Assembly: GCF_914767665.1 (NCBI RefSeq)
Contig: NC_059507.1
Span: 7,874,001 to 7,938,000, forward strand
Direction of reading: 5' to 3'
Length of the DNA stretch: 64,000 nt
From: Harmonia axyridis
Taxonomy: Eukaryota; Arthropoda; Insecta; Coleoptera; Coccinellidae
The notes below the pieces were generated by a model, which saw only the letters and a program-made list of their open reading frames with translations, had not been told where the DNA came from and searched no databases. The translations under genes were made by a program, and so were the position numbers. Positions within the stretch are counted from its first letter, which is position 1; each line of letters opens with the position of its first letter. Shown here in pieces: positions 45,501 through 57,783 of this stretch.

Positions 45501-46224
45501 TATAACCGCATGTCAAAGTGATACGTCCTTGTTAGGACGCATTATTCTCAAACTTCCTGTTTGCTGTGTTGTGACCAATCGCCAGACACTAATTTTCGAA
45601 TCGAACCTAACTCAGCCGACCACAGAGTCAGGATACCGCAAAGAATTCTTGTAATAATTGAGCTGATACTATGCCCGAGTGCATATAAATATCCTCATAT
45701 GACAATTTTATAACTGGTAGTAATAGAATTCGACACATGTATTTGATAAATTCTCTACTAGCATGTGAAACAGTCGTTATTTATAGAAAATCTTTCAGAA
45801 AGCGACAATAAATTTCATTATTTTATTATGAAGAAGTATCAAACTAGTCTCTGGCTCTTTTTGCCATAATAAAGTCCAGATTGAAGCTGCGTTTTATTTA
45901 CAGCTAGTCGATGACTAGAATTAGACTCACCTCAAGGGTACATAACCATACGTGTTTCAACGTCCTGCCTGCAATATATTCGCTTTTTATGGGTAGTTCT
46001 ATGTGAAACATGGATTTCATCATCATCATTACTTTTACTATGCTGATTTGTATATAATGAACGGGCTCATCATCATTTCCGAGAAGTTTCTAAAATATTT
46101 CTTCGTGTTTTGTAATTGTAATTTACGAAAAAACATCACCATTGAAATTTTCACGAATTAGATACGCCTTCTTAAAAAAGAAGAAGAAAAAATAATATCG
46201 GGGAATCATGTACCTTTCAATGAT
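45501..46224. other. Unclassified spacer
   Basis: Nothing recognised. Confidence 0.45.
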
Positions 46225-46330
46225 TAAATGACATAACCTATGAACACAAATGACATAAGACATGTCAAAAAATAATACACAGTGTTGCCACTATAACCAT
46301 TTTAAAGTATATCATTCCCATTGGAATACC
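46225..46330 (+). mobile_element. Right half of the TGGCAACACTG MITE
   Basis: ATGACATAACCTATGAACAC, then CAAAAAATAATACACAGTGT and TTGCCACTATAACC match 30895-30970. The left half is missing. Confidence 0.8.
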
Positions 46331-47892
46331 CTATGGCCTATGTGATTTCTCGATTGTTCTTACAGCACGCAATGTTATCGAACAATCGAAGGTCTCTATT
46401 TCAGTTCGATTGTATCGAATATAAAAGCTATTAATTAGGACCAATTAAATTCGTAGGAAGTCCAACGAAATTAAGTCTGACAAATTTAGACATAAAGAAA
46501 CTATCTAACTGTATTTCATTTAATACCTGGTATTGAAGTAGAGTGCTGGCAGGCGGTAAAAACGTGCTATCAATATGAAATATATGGTATTATAACTGGA
46601 GAAATGCTTCCTATATAATATGAGCGGATTTTTAAGCTCGGTTCACAGAGAATAACGATAGATTCACGTAATTTTAAGATCAAATTGTAGGAATTCAGAA
46701 AGGAACTGTATGAACTTTTCTATGAGTTTATCTCTCTTATGAGGCAACTTTTTCAATCGTGGGATGGAGTCAAAGGAAGAAATAGTTTAATATACGTTCA
46801 TATAAACCATTCGAAGGAAAATTCGTGCGAAAACTGTTCACAACGTTCTCGTACGTTAGAAATAAAATCATATAAAGGCTAGAAATTCAGGAAAAAAATT
46901 TCAAAACTCAATTTCTAGAAAATTTGACTACTGATATTAATGAAATCAAAAATGTTCTTGCAAGGAATTTCGTCGGCAACTTCAGCGAAAAAAAGTTTCT
47001 TACCAATAAATTCTATGGTTAGTCTGTATTTGTCGGCCTTGAAGACTTATGAGAAAAGTATTGAGAAACAAATCATTACTGTTATTTGTTTTAACTCAAA
47101 TTCAAAAAATGACCTGAATCCGTTGAGTCGTTCAGAAGTTATCACAAAAAACTGAATAATAGAAGCACCATTTAGAGGCAGGGGAGGCATCCTTAAAAAA
47201 AATAAAGCATTCCTGACTCGTCTTTATATACTTTATTCACACCTGAGTCATGTAGTGACTGTTTTTATAATTTTGTTTTCACGAATCGGCATACTTCTCA
47301 TTGCAAGCTTCTATTGTTAGGTATTAAAATTAAAAAAAAAAGGTGAATCGTTTAATATTTCACCCTTCACCCTTGGCCTATCTCACAGAAATTGAATGTT
47401 GCACGTAAAAGATTGAAATTACGTCATTATTTTTGATTTTATTACCTTGTATTCGAACGTTTTGAACAGGCGAGTTCTTTCCTCATCTTCTAATTGCTGT
47501 CATTATCTGTTGGATCGTAAAACTGTAGCGATTCCTTCGAAGTGAATATTATGGACTGAAATGAGGGGGGTTTTGGACCATAAAACGCAACGTGTCTTTT
47601 TTTTTCTTATGAAAGAAAAGAGAAGGTAAAGATAAATTGAAATTCTCCGGTTCAGAGGAGGCAGTGTAACTTTTATTATTTCCATTTTTAGCGGTTGATG
47701 CTTCGAAAATACGCATGGGATGAGTTTATAATTGTAATATTCACACTCCGAAATAAATGACAGAGAAGAAGTATAGAAAATTTCATGATTCAAATCATTT
47801 TCACTCAGATAATTACGTATTTCTTTGACAACAATAACAATCATCCTGTAGAGCCAACAAAGTTCAAAAATAGGGAAACATTTAATCCGATA
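46331..47892. other. Unique AT-rich spacer
   Basis: Frames at 46940-47155 and 47503-47844 are unsupported. No repeat or RNA gene recognised. Confidence 0.45.
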
Positions 47893-48278
47893 TTTCTCCT
47901 AATTTTCGAATTTATAATAAGCAGAATATTTTCTGTATCGTCCTGCTGAAATCCAAAATTTGGCAACTTTTGCTCTCCTAGTGTCATAGGTTGTTTCACG
48001 TCTTTTGGCGCGCTTGGAGTTTGTTTTCTGAATTTCTGATATATTTAGGTATTTATATCAATATATTTCAAGTTAATATGAAACGTTGATTCACTATGGG
48101 ACATAAGAAGTGCGTCCTTTGTGGTAAAACTTACGAATTGAGTGAAAAATCGTATCACTGATATGTTTTTATTTCCGCGCGCTTCATGTCAAATTTGATA
48201 ATTCATGTTGGGGACAAAATTTGCTTATTGAAAATAACATATGCTCCCTCTATCTATGTTTATTACTCTGAGGTTAAA
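47893..48278 (+). mobile_element. MITE (AGAGTAATGAACATAG family), partial, forward
   Basis: Matches 32321-32708: CTGCTGAAATCCAAAATTTG, CACTATGGGACATAAGAAG, TATCGTATCACTGATATG and the TATGTTTATTACTCT end. The left ~200 bp are missing. Confidence 0.88.
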
Positions 48279-48914
48279 CTTGACATAACTCAAATAAAGA
48301 AAAAACTTCATCTGTAGCAGTTGACAAGAGATAAATAAGAAATAACTTAAAATTTTGTAGCCTTTACTTGGTCAAAAAAAACCTAGTCATGAAAAAAAGC
48401 GTCAAAATAAACACAAACCACTTCGAGATCGTCTTCTTCATCTTTTTCAATTTCGCACACGAATGATTCTCGATTTCCTTCAAACTCGAATAGCCAGCAC
48501 ATTTTCATCAACAGCCAACGCATTCTGCAGATTACAGTTCCTTACGAAGTACGACAGTCCGTAGGTATGTATAAATCATTTTGATTAATATCTATTCTAA
48601 TATCAACACATTCCTAGAGCTGCACAATCGCACCAGCAGATGCTCAAGGCACTTTATATGGCGGAATATTTCGAAATATTTCTGAAACAACACCCAGAGA
48701 GATAGGAGTTATCCAAGTAACTGTTAATCGGTCTTTTTGAGACCAGAGAATTGACAACGAAACGGCGTATCGAATTGCAAGTTAGGTTTGACGCCACAGG
48801 TGTCTTATAGGTGAAAGAACGAATCCAAAGGGCGTGAGGAAATGATTTTGAGGGTAACTCACCCCTAAAATAATGAATACTTATTGATAGGTACATTTTT
48901 CTTGGGAATTAGCT
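48279..48914. other. Spacer between inverted MITE copies
   Basis: Unique sequence; no gene recognised. Confidence 0.45.
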
Positions 48915-49191
48915 CGGAGAAATAAACATAGATAGTGGGAGCATATGTCATTTTCAGTAAGCAAATTTTGTCCCCAACATGAACTATCAAATTTGACATG
49001 AAGATCGCGGAAATGAAAACATATCAGAGATACGATATTTCATTCAATTCGCGAGTTTCTACACTTCATATGTCCCATAGTGAATCAAAGTTTCATATTA
49101 ACTCAAAATAATGAAATAAATACCTAAATATATCAGAAATTCGCAAAACAAACTTCAAGCGCGCCAAACGACCTGAAACAACCGATGACAC
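48915..49191 (-). mobile_element. MITE (AGAGTAATGAACATAG family), partial, inverted
   Basis: Inverted relative to 47893-48278, so the two form a ~280-bp inverted repeat around ~640 bp. It breaks off at CGATGACAC, where it is fused directly to TATATAACTTTAAG of the mariner that follows. Confidence 0.85.
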
Positions 49192-50036
49192 TATATAACT
49201 TTAAGTTGACATTTCTGTTCAAGATGACGACCGATTTAACAGATGTCAAGTAAACTATTCACAGTTCGGTTTGGCAATTCATCATGAATAGACTCACGCC
49301 TGAACAACGCTTGCAAATAGTGCAATTTTATTTCGAAAATAATGGTTCTGTGCGGAATACGTATCGCGCACTACGTCCATTTTATTTTGTTTAGCGATGA
49401 AGCGCACTTCTGGCTGAATGGCTACGTCAACAAACAAAACTGCCGCATTTGGAGTGAAGCTAATCCTCAAGTGTATGTCGAAGCACCGTTACATCCAAAA
49501 AAACTGACTGTTTGGTGCGCTTTATGGGCTTGTGAAATCATTGGTCCGTACTTCTTCAAAAACGATGATGGCCAGAACGTTACAGTCAATGGTGATCGGT
49601 ATAGAGCCATGATTACTAACTTTTTCATTCCTGAATTGAACAACCATGATGCCCAGGAGCTGTGGTTCCAACAAGACGGCGCAACATGTCACACAGCTCG
49701 TGCCACAATCGAATTATTGAAAGACACGTTTGGTGACCGCCTAATTTCACGTTTTGGACCCCAAGATCTTGTGATTTAACACCGCTAGACTACTTTCTGT
49801 GGGGCTATGTAAAGTCATTGGTCTATGCGGATAAGCCACAAACCCTTGACCATTTGGAAGACAACATTCGCCGTGTTATTGCCGATATACGGCCACAAAT
49901 GTTGGAAAAAGTCAGCCGTGGCGGTTATATGCCAGAAATCATATTTAAAATGTAATGCCACAAGATTATCTTGAGGATAAATAAAATTCATGTCAATCGA
50001 ATAATCCATCGTTGTTTTATTGCAATTTAAATTGCG
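49192..50036 (+). mobile_element. DD41D mariner, internally deleted, both ends truncated
   Basis: Starts inside the left terminal repeat (TATATAACTTTAAGTTG) and stops at TTTATTGCAATTTAA before the right terminus. Shares the internal deletion junction of the copies at 7366 and 57528. Confidence 0.88.
49284..49955 (+). pseudogene. DD41D mariner transposase (copy 2), deleted
   Basis: MNRLTPEQRLQIVQFYF through TYRALRPF, then the shared deletion shifts the frame onto TAG at 49393. The catalytic half is open in another frame (FSDEAHFWLNGYVNKQN to RLISRFGP), with the first Asp and the QDGATCHTA Asp intact. A 13-bp deletion after RFGP breaks the frame before LTPLDYFLWG, and ~39 bp are missing near the C-terminus. 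Ends EIIFKM, TAA at 49953-49955. Confidence 0.9.
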
Positions 50037-50955
50037 TATTTCTTTTCGACAAACATCCAAGAATTTTGGCGATGTGTGTATTTCCAATGTGATCACCGCC
50101 TCCAGCTGAAAAAGGCCATGTTGACATCTTTGAAATAATTTTCTCTTTGATTAGCCGACTTCCCTGCACATTCACAACTGTTGGAATTCGAGAAAAAATG
50201 TCAAGATGAACGAAACAAGTTCGTAAATTAATCGAAGACATCTTATAACATTTCCGACGGACTATTTTTCAGGTTATGGGAGAGAAAAATAATGTTATAT
50301 TACAATAATTGACAGCAACAAATGACAACTTACAAATTGATAGCGCACTTGTAATAAACCCGTAATGACTAATATGCAAGAAATAGTGGAATGAACGAGA
50401 AGCTTTGAGTAAAAACACATTCCTCAATCCTAGCTTGAGTTAATTAAATGAATATAACGTTTCGAGTAGAAAACGGGATAAATCCAAGAGATGAGAAAAA
50501 GGACGACATGATAAATATAATTTAGTTGAGTTCATTGCGATGGAAAAAAACCAGTTATAAATCATGAAACTGTACGAAGAAAATCCGTTTTATCATATAT
50601 GTCAAAAGACCAGGCGTGGAAATTGTTACCAGAACCTTTTCGTGGTCTATCAAGAATCCTCACCTTAACGGCTGTTTTATAGCGTGGGCAGACCTCATAC
50701 TGTTTTTCTTCAATCAACATCTTTGTTCGGGATGATAACATTACCTTGATACAGATCGATAGAAGTGTTCAATAATTCAATCAAGAAAATTAATCTTGTT
50801 CGGGCTCTAATATCACTAAGAGGAATTTGCGCAGATTAAGATTGTGTTTTATAACATCTTTTTACTATTCAGATTGAGATTTATACAACTAGTTATGATT
50901 TTCAGTTCGATGACCTCGAAAATAAGAGTTTCTTTGCCAATGGGTTTGGTAATAT
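50037..50955. other. Unclassified spacer
   Basis: Nothing recognised. Confidence 0.45.
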
Positions 50956-50957
50956 TA

Positions 50958-52206
50958 GGCCAATTGAAAAGTCTCCGGTCTGATGCACAGATGGCGGTGC
51001 TAGTATTGAATCCATATGATTTTTAGTTAGTACCAACCTTCAAACGATACGTATCAAAATTTGACAGCAGTCCGACCATTAGTTTGTGAGATATTGCGTT
51101 GTGAGTGTAGCTACTTCTGTTATTTGAAAAAAGATGAAAAAAAAATTTAGTGTGCTGAAATAATATTGGCTTTTGAAGGCAAAAATACAGTTGAAGCAAA
51201 ATCTTGGCTTGATGAAGAGGTTCCAGAGTCTGCGCCAGAAAAATCAACCATCATTGATTGGTATGCTGAGTTTAAACGTGGTGAAATGAGCACCGAAGAC
51301 GGCGAACCAGTGGACGCCCAAAAGTGGCTGTCATCGACGAAAAAATCAAAATGGTTCACAAAATTATTTTGAATGACCGTAAAGTGAAGTTGATCGAGAT
51401 AGCAGACATTGTGAAGATATCTTTTGAACGTGTACATCATATCATTCACGAATATTTGTAAATGAGAAAGCTGAGTGCAAAATGCTCACAATCGATCAAA
51501 AGCAACAATGTATTAATGATTCTGAGCAGTGTTTGAAGCTGTTAATGGATGAAACATGGCTCCATCATATCACTCCGGAGTCTAATCGACAATCAGTTGA
51601 GTGGACTGCATACGATGAACCGAATCCAAAGCGACGAAAAACACAACAGTCAGGTGGCAAGGTTATGGCATCAGTATTCTGGGATGCGCGAGGTATAATA
51701 TTCATTGATTACCCCCCAAAGGCTAGACCATCAACAGCGATTTTTATATAGCGATATTTGATCGTTTAAAGGATGAAATCTTCAAAAACGGCCCCATTTG
51801 GAGAAAAAAAGGTGCTGTTTCATCAAGACAATGCGCCGTGTCACAAATCAATGAAAATAATGGCAAAATTGCAAGAATTGGGCTTCGAATTGCTTCTGCA
51901 TCCACCGTAGTCGTCAGATCTGGCCTCCAGCGACTTTTTCCTGTTCTCAGACCTCAAATGAATGCTCGCTGGAAAGAAATAAACAAATAAACAAATTTAG
52001 CGCCAATGAAGAAGTAATCGACGAAACTGAAGGCTATTTTGAAGCGAAAGACAAATCGTACTACAAAAATGGTAACGAAAAGTTGGAAGATCGCTAAAAT
52101 CGCTGTATCGCCCTCGATGGCAACTGAGTTGAATAATAAAATCGAATTTTACCAAAAAAAAAAAGTTTTTTTTTACTATGGCAGACCGGGGACTTTTCAA
52201 TTGGCC
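50958..52206 (+). mobile_element. Irritans (Himar-like) mariner, full length, inactive
   Basis: GGCCAATTGAAAAGTC at the left is mirrored by GACTTTTCAATTGGCC at the right, with TA at 50956-50957 and TG at 52207-52208 (one base changed). 1249 bp. Confidence 0.92.
51134..52136 (+). pseudogene. Irritans mariner transposase, broken
   Basis: From MKKKFSVL (ATG 51134) a frameshift leads to FEGKNTVEAKSWLDEEVPES and STIIDWYAEFKRGEMSTEDG. The middle keeps LLMDETWLHHITPESNRQS (first Asp) and GKVMASVFWDARGIIFIDY. After another shift VLFHQDNAPCHKS (second Asp) is readable, and SSDLASSDFFLFSDL (third Asp) follows a TAG in HPPYSP. All three catalytic Asp codons survive but in different frames. A TGA replaces the Tyr before the last VE; the terminal TAA is 52134-52136. 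Layout is that of Himar1-type proteins (~345 residues). Confidence 0.93.
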
Positions 52207-52208
52207 TG

Positions 52209-52924
52209 CTAGAAGACTTTAAATATTGTAGCTATAGCTACAATATCTCTGAATAAATAGCCATATATTCCCAAACAAACATCAATGTGAAATCATTGAA
52301 GGAATTCTTCCCAAATAGATAGTATCTGTTGTGACAAAAGACATAGTGAAGGGCGCACTTGAACGCCAAACACAAAATCCCGAAAAATCGTCAACAAAGA
52401 TGAAGGTGTGCAAATATGTCGAACAAAGGACCCATTCTACCTCCGTGGGTCAAAACCCTCACACGATGGGTGGTCAATATACCTACCTGGTTTTGGAATC
52501 CAACTAAACATTACAGGACCATATAACAAGTTGTAAAATATTGAATTTTACAGTTGCTAAAATTATAATGTGTGTCGGGACCTCGTTTGTTGCATCATTA
52601 AATGGGGAATTACGTACGTGAAATAGTGATATTTTGTGCGAAAAATAGGTAGAAAAAACCTGGAAATAATTAACAAACAAAACAACGCCTCTTACTATAC
52701 ATAGAGTCAGGAGTAGAGAAAACTAACAACTCTTTCTTCACTCCTCAATACAACACTTCACTTTAGTCCCCTGTCTAACCAGTAAAAACACGTTTTTCTT
52801 AAAAAATCAAATTTATACGTAACCTTCAAGAGTCATACATGTACTCGTCTTTGCTTTTTAGGTTAGAGCCAAATATCATTCCCTGGAGAATTTTCTTTTG
52901 AGGTCTTCAATAACCCAGTAATCA
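52209..52924. other. Unclassified spacer
   Basis: Nothing recognised. Confidence 0.45.
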
Positions 52925-53335
52925 CTGGTGGGCCAGATCTGAAGGATAAACTGGGTGATCAAGCAGTTGAAAGCACAATTTCTTCAATTTGATTATGATT
53001 TTCGTCAATTTGTGGCAAGGAGCATTGTCTTGGTGAAAAAGATTTTTTTTTGCATTTGAAGACATTTTTTTTACTTGCTGCACTCAATCGATCCAAAGAA
53101 GTTATGCACTATTCACTGTTGATGGTTTTATCTTCGTCTATAAATTCCCAAAATACGGATGCCATAACCTTGCCAGCTGATTTTTGAGTATTTGATCACT
53201 GTGGATGGCTTGCACCGACTCACGAGTGTAGCGACTAGAGTCTTCAGCGTCTTGGAATGTTCTTCGACCACGTTCAAAGTCAGCATACCACCTTTTGACA
53301 GATGTCAATAGAGCAGAGTCTGAATAAAACATTGC
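52925..53335 (-). pseudogene. Mariner transposase fragment, further family
   Basis: On the minus strand: ALLTSVKRWYADFERGRRTF, QDAEDSSRYT, then ASVFWEFIDEDKTINSE after a deletion, and LFHQDNAPCHKLTKIIIKLK with the second catalytic Asp, followed by LLDHPVYPSDLAH. The text is mariner-like (DNAPCH motif) but differs from the four better preserved families here. No terminal repeats found. The first Asp region is deleted. Confidence 0.75.
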
Positions 53336-54392
53336 TTTGCTTGCAGAGTATTTTTCCCATCAAAAAACAGTATTTTATCAACAAAACAGCGCATCTTATT
53401 ACACCTGGAGTCTGCAGTAAAAAGAAACAGATAACTTTCTCTTCTCTCCTCAATATACATATTACCGAAAAAATTATTTGTTACAGTAATTAAATTTAAC
53501 TCACTATCGAATAATTCGTGTTCCCAGCTAGCTGAATGCCAGCGAAGTAATAATTTCAAGTTATTATAAAGAAGTAGCAACGAATCAGACGTTATAAATT
53601 CTGCAGTTAATGACATTTAGTATTAATGAACTGATTGAGCAAGAAACTAGGTGTATTATGCACTTCTGATGTGAATCAGAAAGAGAGAGTAGTTGGTTGT
53701 TATTTGGAATTGAATATGTAATAATTATTGTGCTCAAAAAATGAATTAGCTATGTCAGGATTAGGTATATGAATATTAATAATGTGAAGGGTATATAAGG
53801 CGAATTTTTGAGTCTAGCATTGGAATTAAAATAACTACATGCAACAGGTGACTAAAATTTGAATTTTATGAAGAGAAATAACTCTCATTCATGCCCCCTT
53901 TCATTTCTATTATCGGATTTCATGATATAAGGATTAGTTTCGTTGAAAAAACAATAAAAGATTTCGTTTTTGAGAAAAATCAATTGATAAAATGTTATTT
54001 CATATAAATAAAATATGAAAAGTAAAATTTTTATAAAGTAACTTTATTACACAACCAAAAGAAGTCAGAAACTTTCACATATATTGAAACTATTTCAATC
54101 TGAAACATAATTTATTATCACAATGAGAGAAGAGGGCAATATTATCAAATGAAATAATGGAAAATATAGTATATTATTATTATGAGAATAATGCAAGGAA
54201 GAAAATTGAAGTATATATCCCAACACGATCTATAAAAAATATAGATAGATGGATATGACTGAATTATAGGCTGAATATTTTCGTGAATATTAGTGAATTT
54301 AGTGATTGGTAGCCTTCAGTTAGCTAATGGACAGTTTTTTATGACATACCCAGCATGATAAACTTCGAATATATGATGAATTATCATAAGTA
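53336..54392. other. Unique AT-rich spacer
   Basis: A 103-codon minus-strand frame at 53305-53616 overlaps the mariner fragment edge and is unassigned. Nothing else recognised. Confidence 0.45.
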
Positions 54393-54602
54393 ATTGCACA
54401 AGTGCATCAAAATTACCGATAATTTTGCATGACAGCGTGTTGTCATAAAAACTGCATGAGTTCATTTTCATTTTTGGAGAAAGAGCCCGACACCGAAGGT
54501 GGAGGGCTCTTTCTCCAAAAATGAAAATGACCGAATGCAGTTTTTCGAAGAAAACACGCTGGAATGCGAAATTATCCGGTCATTTTGATGCACGAGTGTA
54601 AT
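54393..54602. repeat. 210-bp near-perfect palindrome
   Basis: Arms of about 105 bp pair around a CACCGAAGGTG centre near 54497. Outer pairing is GTGCATCAAAAT/ATTTTGATGCAC, then CAGCGTGTT/AACACGCTG, AAAACTGCAT/ATGCAGTTTT and a 29-bp perfect block starting TCATTTTCATTTTTGGAGAA. Mismatches cluster as GA/CGA trinucleotides, as in the 408-bp unit hairpin. No coding content; unique in this window. Confidence 0.92.
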
Positions 54603-55714
54603 TCGGGGGAATATTTCCCGAATAAACTGTTACATTACTTGTCAAACTGATTTAGAATGGAATTGCCATAGATTCGAACTGTCTAAGATGCATAGAAATT
54701 ATGCATCTATGAACAGAACAATTATCGCAGTGCAGTTTCGCTTCCTACAATGCAATTATCGCTGTAATTTTCGATAATTGTTCTCCGCATACATAGAATT
54801 TTTGACAGGAGGGAAATATTCTTTTATACACCTCAGTAAACATGCAATAGAAAATTTCAAAACTGCTATCTACTGCTTACGCCCAATGCATCTATAGCTA
54901 ATGGAAAAGAAGTAAATGGATACTTCAAATATGATAAGCAATTATGTTCGTCGATAATACAAAACAATTAATTACTCCGAACTCTTATTATCTTTGGCCA
55001 AGCATTGCGGGTGCAAGACACTTTTAGCCCAGACCCCACATATTGTTAATTACAAAATAATTTCTCGTTTGTAATACAAACCCACAACTAATGATCACTT
55101 TTGTAATAACTACCCAACAAAGAATAATCTTTTGAGCAATATGGTGTCGTTTTTGCGTCGATGAAAAACTCATAGAATTTCCCATCTCAGAACGATAATT
55201 TCCAATCAGCTATAAACATAGCAGCCAGCCAAGATCTCCCATGTTCAGACAAAAAACAAAACAGGGTTTCTTGGAACGAAGAAAGCAGCAGCATCTTAGT
55301 AAAGTTATTTCCCGATTGTGAGTCAAGAAGCTGCCTGTAAACTTATAGTTGCCTATATATAGGTTCGGTTTATGGCCTTGTATTTATTAAAAGAATTTCA
55401 TTCCTCGAATATGTTGGACATGGTGCAAAGAAGTGAATTACAAGCTTCTGTTACCCATAATTGTAGCAGGAATTTTTTTCGAGAAATCATTGATTATAAT
55501 TCGAACGAACAGTTCCTTTGAGTAAACCATTACCTGGTTGGCTACACAATCTAACAGCCAATTTAATTGTGGGTATGACCGCGTTGCTTTTATATGGCTA
55601 GGGAACTTCATTTCTTTTTCAGCATTGATCTAGATGAGATGAACAGGAAGCTGGCAATTTTCGTTCAAAATTTGTAATGGAGATTGAGTCGTTTTTACGG
55701 AAATCTATCAGTTG
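54603..55714. other. Unique AT-rich spacer
   Basis: No supported feature. Confidence 0.45.
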
Positions 55715-55716
55715 TA

Positions 55717-56590
55717 GTAAAAAGAAATCCATTATATTCCCAATAGATGGCTTTAGTTATCTGTATTTAGCGTTTTATGAATCCTATCTTATCGCCATCC
55801 TATCCGATGGCATTAGATAGATTTTGAACTACAAAAACTTTTCTGCCAGTTTTGTGATTAGTTGACTCAGTTTAGTTTGAGCGCGCGCCAAAGACGGACA
55901 CAAGCAAAGAGAAAATACGCTATATTTTACAGTTTTTCTTCGATAAAGGCGAAAATGCAAGCCAGGCGGCTGAAAATGTAAATATTGTTTATGGTCCTGA
56001 TACTCTAACAGCCAATCACGCGCAATTTTGTGTTCGTCGATTCCGTTTCAGTAATTCCGATGTAAAAGATGCATCGCACACTGGAAGGCCAATTGTCGAT
56101 AAAATCATGGGCATTGTCGAGTCCGTCCGTCATGTAAGCACTGTTCTGATTGCCCAAGTGCTAAAAATTGCTCAAGAAACCGTTGGGAAATATTTTCATA
56201 AAGCTGACCTCAAGAAGAAGCTCGATGAATGGATACCACATGAGCTAACGCAAAAAACCTTTCGAGCCGAATCTCCATCTGCGAATCGCTGCTGAATCGC
56301 AACAAAATCGATCCATTTTTGAAGCAGTTGGTAACTGGTGTTGAAAAGTGAAACACTTACGACAACGTCAAGCGAAAACGGTTCCGGCAGAAGCTAGGAT
56401 TGACGGCCAGGAAGGTTTTACTGTGTGTTTGGTGGGATTGACAGGAAATTATCTACTATAAGCTGCTCCCCTACGGCACAACTGTCAACTCGGAACTGTA
56501 CTGCCAACAATTGGACCATCTGAAGGAAGCAATCGACCAGAAACAGCTAGCTTTGGCCAATAGGATGTAATTGTGTATTTCATTCAAAAA
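55717..56590 (+). mobile_element. DD34D mariner, 3'-truncated
   Basis: TA at 55715-55716, then GTAAAAAGAAATCCATTATA and the same leader as 14757-15965 in reverse. The match ends around 56590, just before the second catalytic Asp, so about 30% including the right terminus is lost. Confidence 0.88.
55894..56590 (+). pseudogene. DD34D mariner transposase, truncated
   Basis: The start codon is ACG at 55894-55896 (ATG in the related copy). The frame then stays open for 133 codons: TDTSKEKIRYILQFFFDKGE, SQAAENVNIVYGPDTL, VESVRHVSTVLIAQVLKIAQ, KKKLDEWIPHELTQK. A frameshift near 56262 ends it at TGA 56293-56295. Downstream the first catalytic Asp is Val and the next Trp a stop (TGVEK then TGA). KVLLCVWWD and YCQQLDHLKEAI remain readable. 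Confidence 0.9.
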
Positions 56591-57525
56591 TAATGTATTT
56601 TTTCATTACATCTCTATTGTAGAAGCTATCGCATACCAAATATTTTACACAAAATGTCCCACAGTGCATTAAGCGAAAAATACAAGTATCAACCTTCACA
56701 ACACTCTGTTGGGAATAAATTCAAGAAATCAGGAGTAACAAGGAGTTTATGTTTTTTTAGAAATTCAATTATTAATATCTATGTCACCTCTCCCACTGTT
56801 TGACTTAGTTTTTCATTATTTATTACCCAATTATATTATGCATACCGCTGATATATTAATTCTCGCATTACATCAACTTGTAATACTATGAACATTTAAC
56901 ACTTGCAGCAACTGCGTTTGACCATAAAATTCCCATCATGAATACAGATATCATCGACTCAGTTTTTACGATATTCCATCTCAAAACGATTGGGTAACAT
57001 TTCGAGAAATTATCACTTCAGTATTCTAGGATGGCAGTTGTAGACATCTGATAAACGGAGTTTTAATTTTAATACCCAGCCAACACAATCTAATCCGATT
57101 TTATACAAGGCATGAAATTATTGAGCCGTTCAAATAGCAAGGAAAGTCGTAAATCTTGTTGAAGAATGTTTGGAGCAATAAAAATTTCATGAATGAAGAT
57201 GTCATATTTGGAGGAAGCACCAGCGTGTTTATGATAATAAGTATATGTTCTATGGTCGGAGCGAACGAAATATATCAAGGGGTGTCCGAAAGAAAGCACT
57301 TGTGTCGGATGAACATGGGGTTTTCAGAGTAATTTATACTATAGGAAATCGTAAATGCTATATATTCTTCAGAAAAATGATCGCTCACAACTCAGAAAGG
57401 AGAACTGGAGAAAAAAAATCTTTTACAGAAAGATGAAAAGAACCAAAACATTAAAAGAAGAGAAAACTAAGGCTTATGTGAAATGAAAATGACTAGATAT
57501 ACAGTTAAAAATGAGAAAAAGTTAC
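56591..57525. other. Unclassified spacer
   Basis: Nothing recognised; 63- and 69-codon frames near 57090-57436 are unsupported. Confidence 0.45.
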
Positions 57526-57527
57526 TA

Positions 57528-57781
57528 AAGGGTATTTTTTTCGAGGTATATAACTTCAAGTTGGCATTACTGTTCAAGATAGCGACCGATTTAACAGCTG
57601 TCAAGTGATTTATTCCCAGTTTGGTTTGGCAATTTATCATGAATAGACTCAAGCCTGAACAACGCTTGCAAATAGTGCAATTTTATTTCGAAAATAATGG
57701 TTCTGTGCGGAATACGTATCGCGCACTACGTCCATTTCATTTTGTTTAGCGATGAAGCGCAATTCTGGTTGAGTGGCTACA
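57528..57781 (+). mobile_element. DD41D mariner 5' fragment, cut by a second DD41D copy
   Basis: TA (57526-57527), AAGGGTATTTTTTTCGAGG, the MNRLKPEQRLQIVQFYF start at 57639, the shared internal deletion, then GCGATGAAGCGCAATTCTGG. It stops where the next element's terminal repeat begins. Its 3' half is not found beyond 58691. Confidence 0.85.
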
Positions 57782-57783
57782 TA

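Noticed and set aside
45097..45654. 185-codon open frame as a possible gene
   Set aside because: It runs straight through a decayed copy of the 408-bp repeat (from 45256), so the frame is not that of a host gene.
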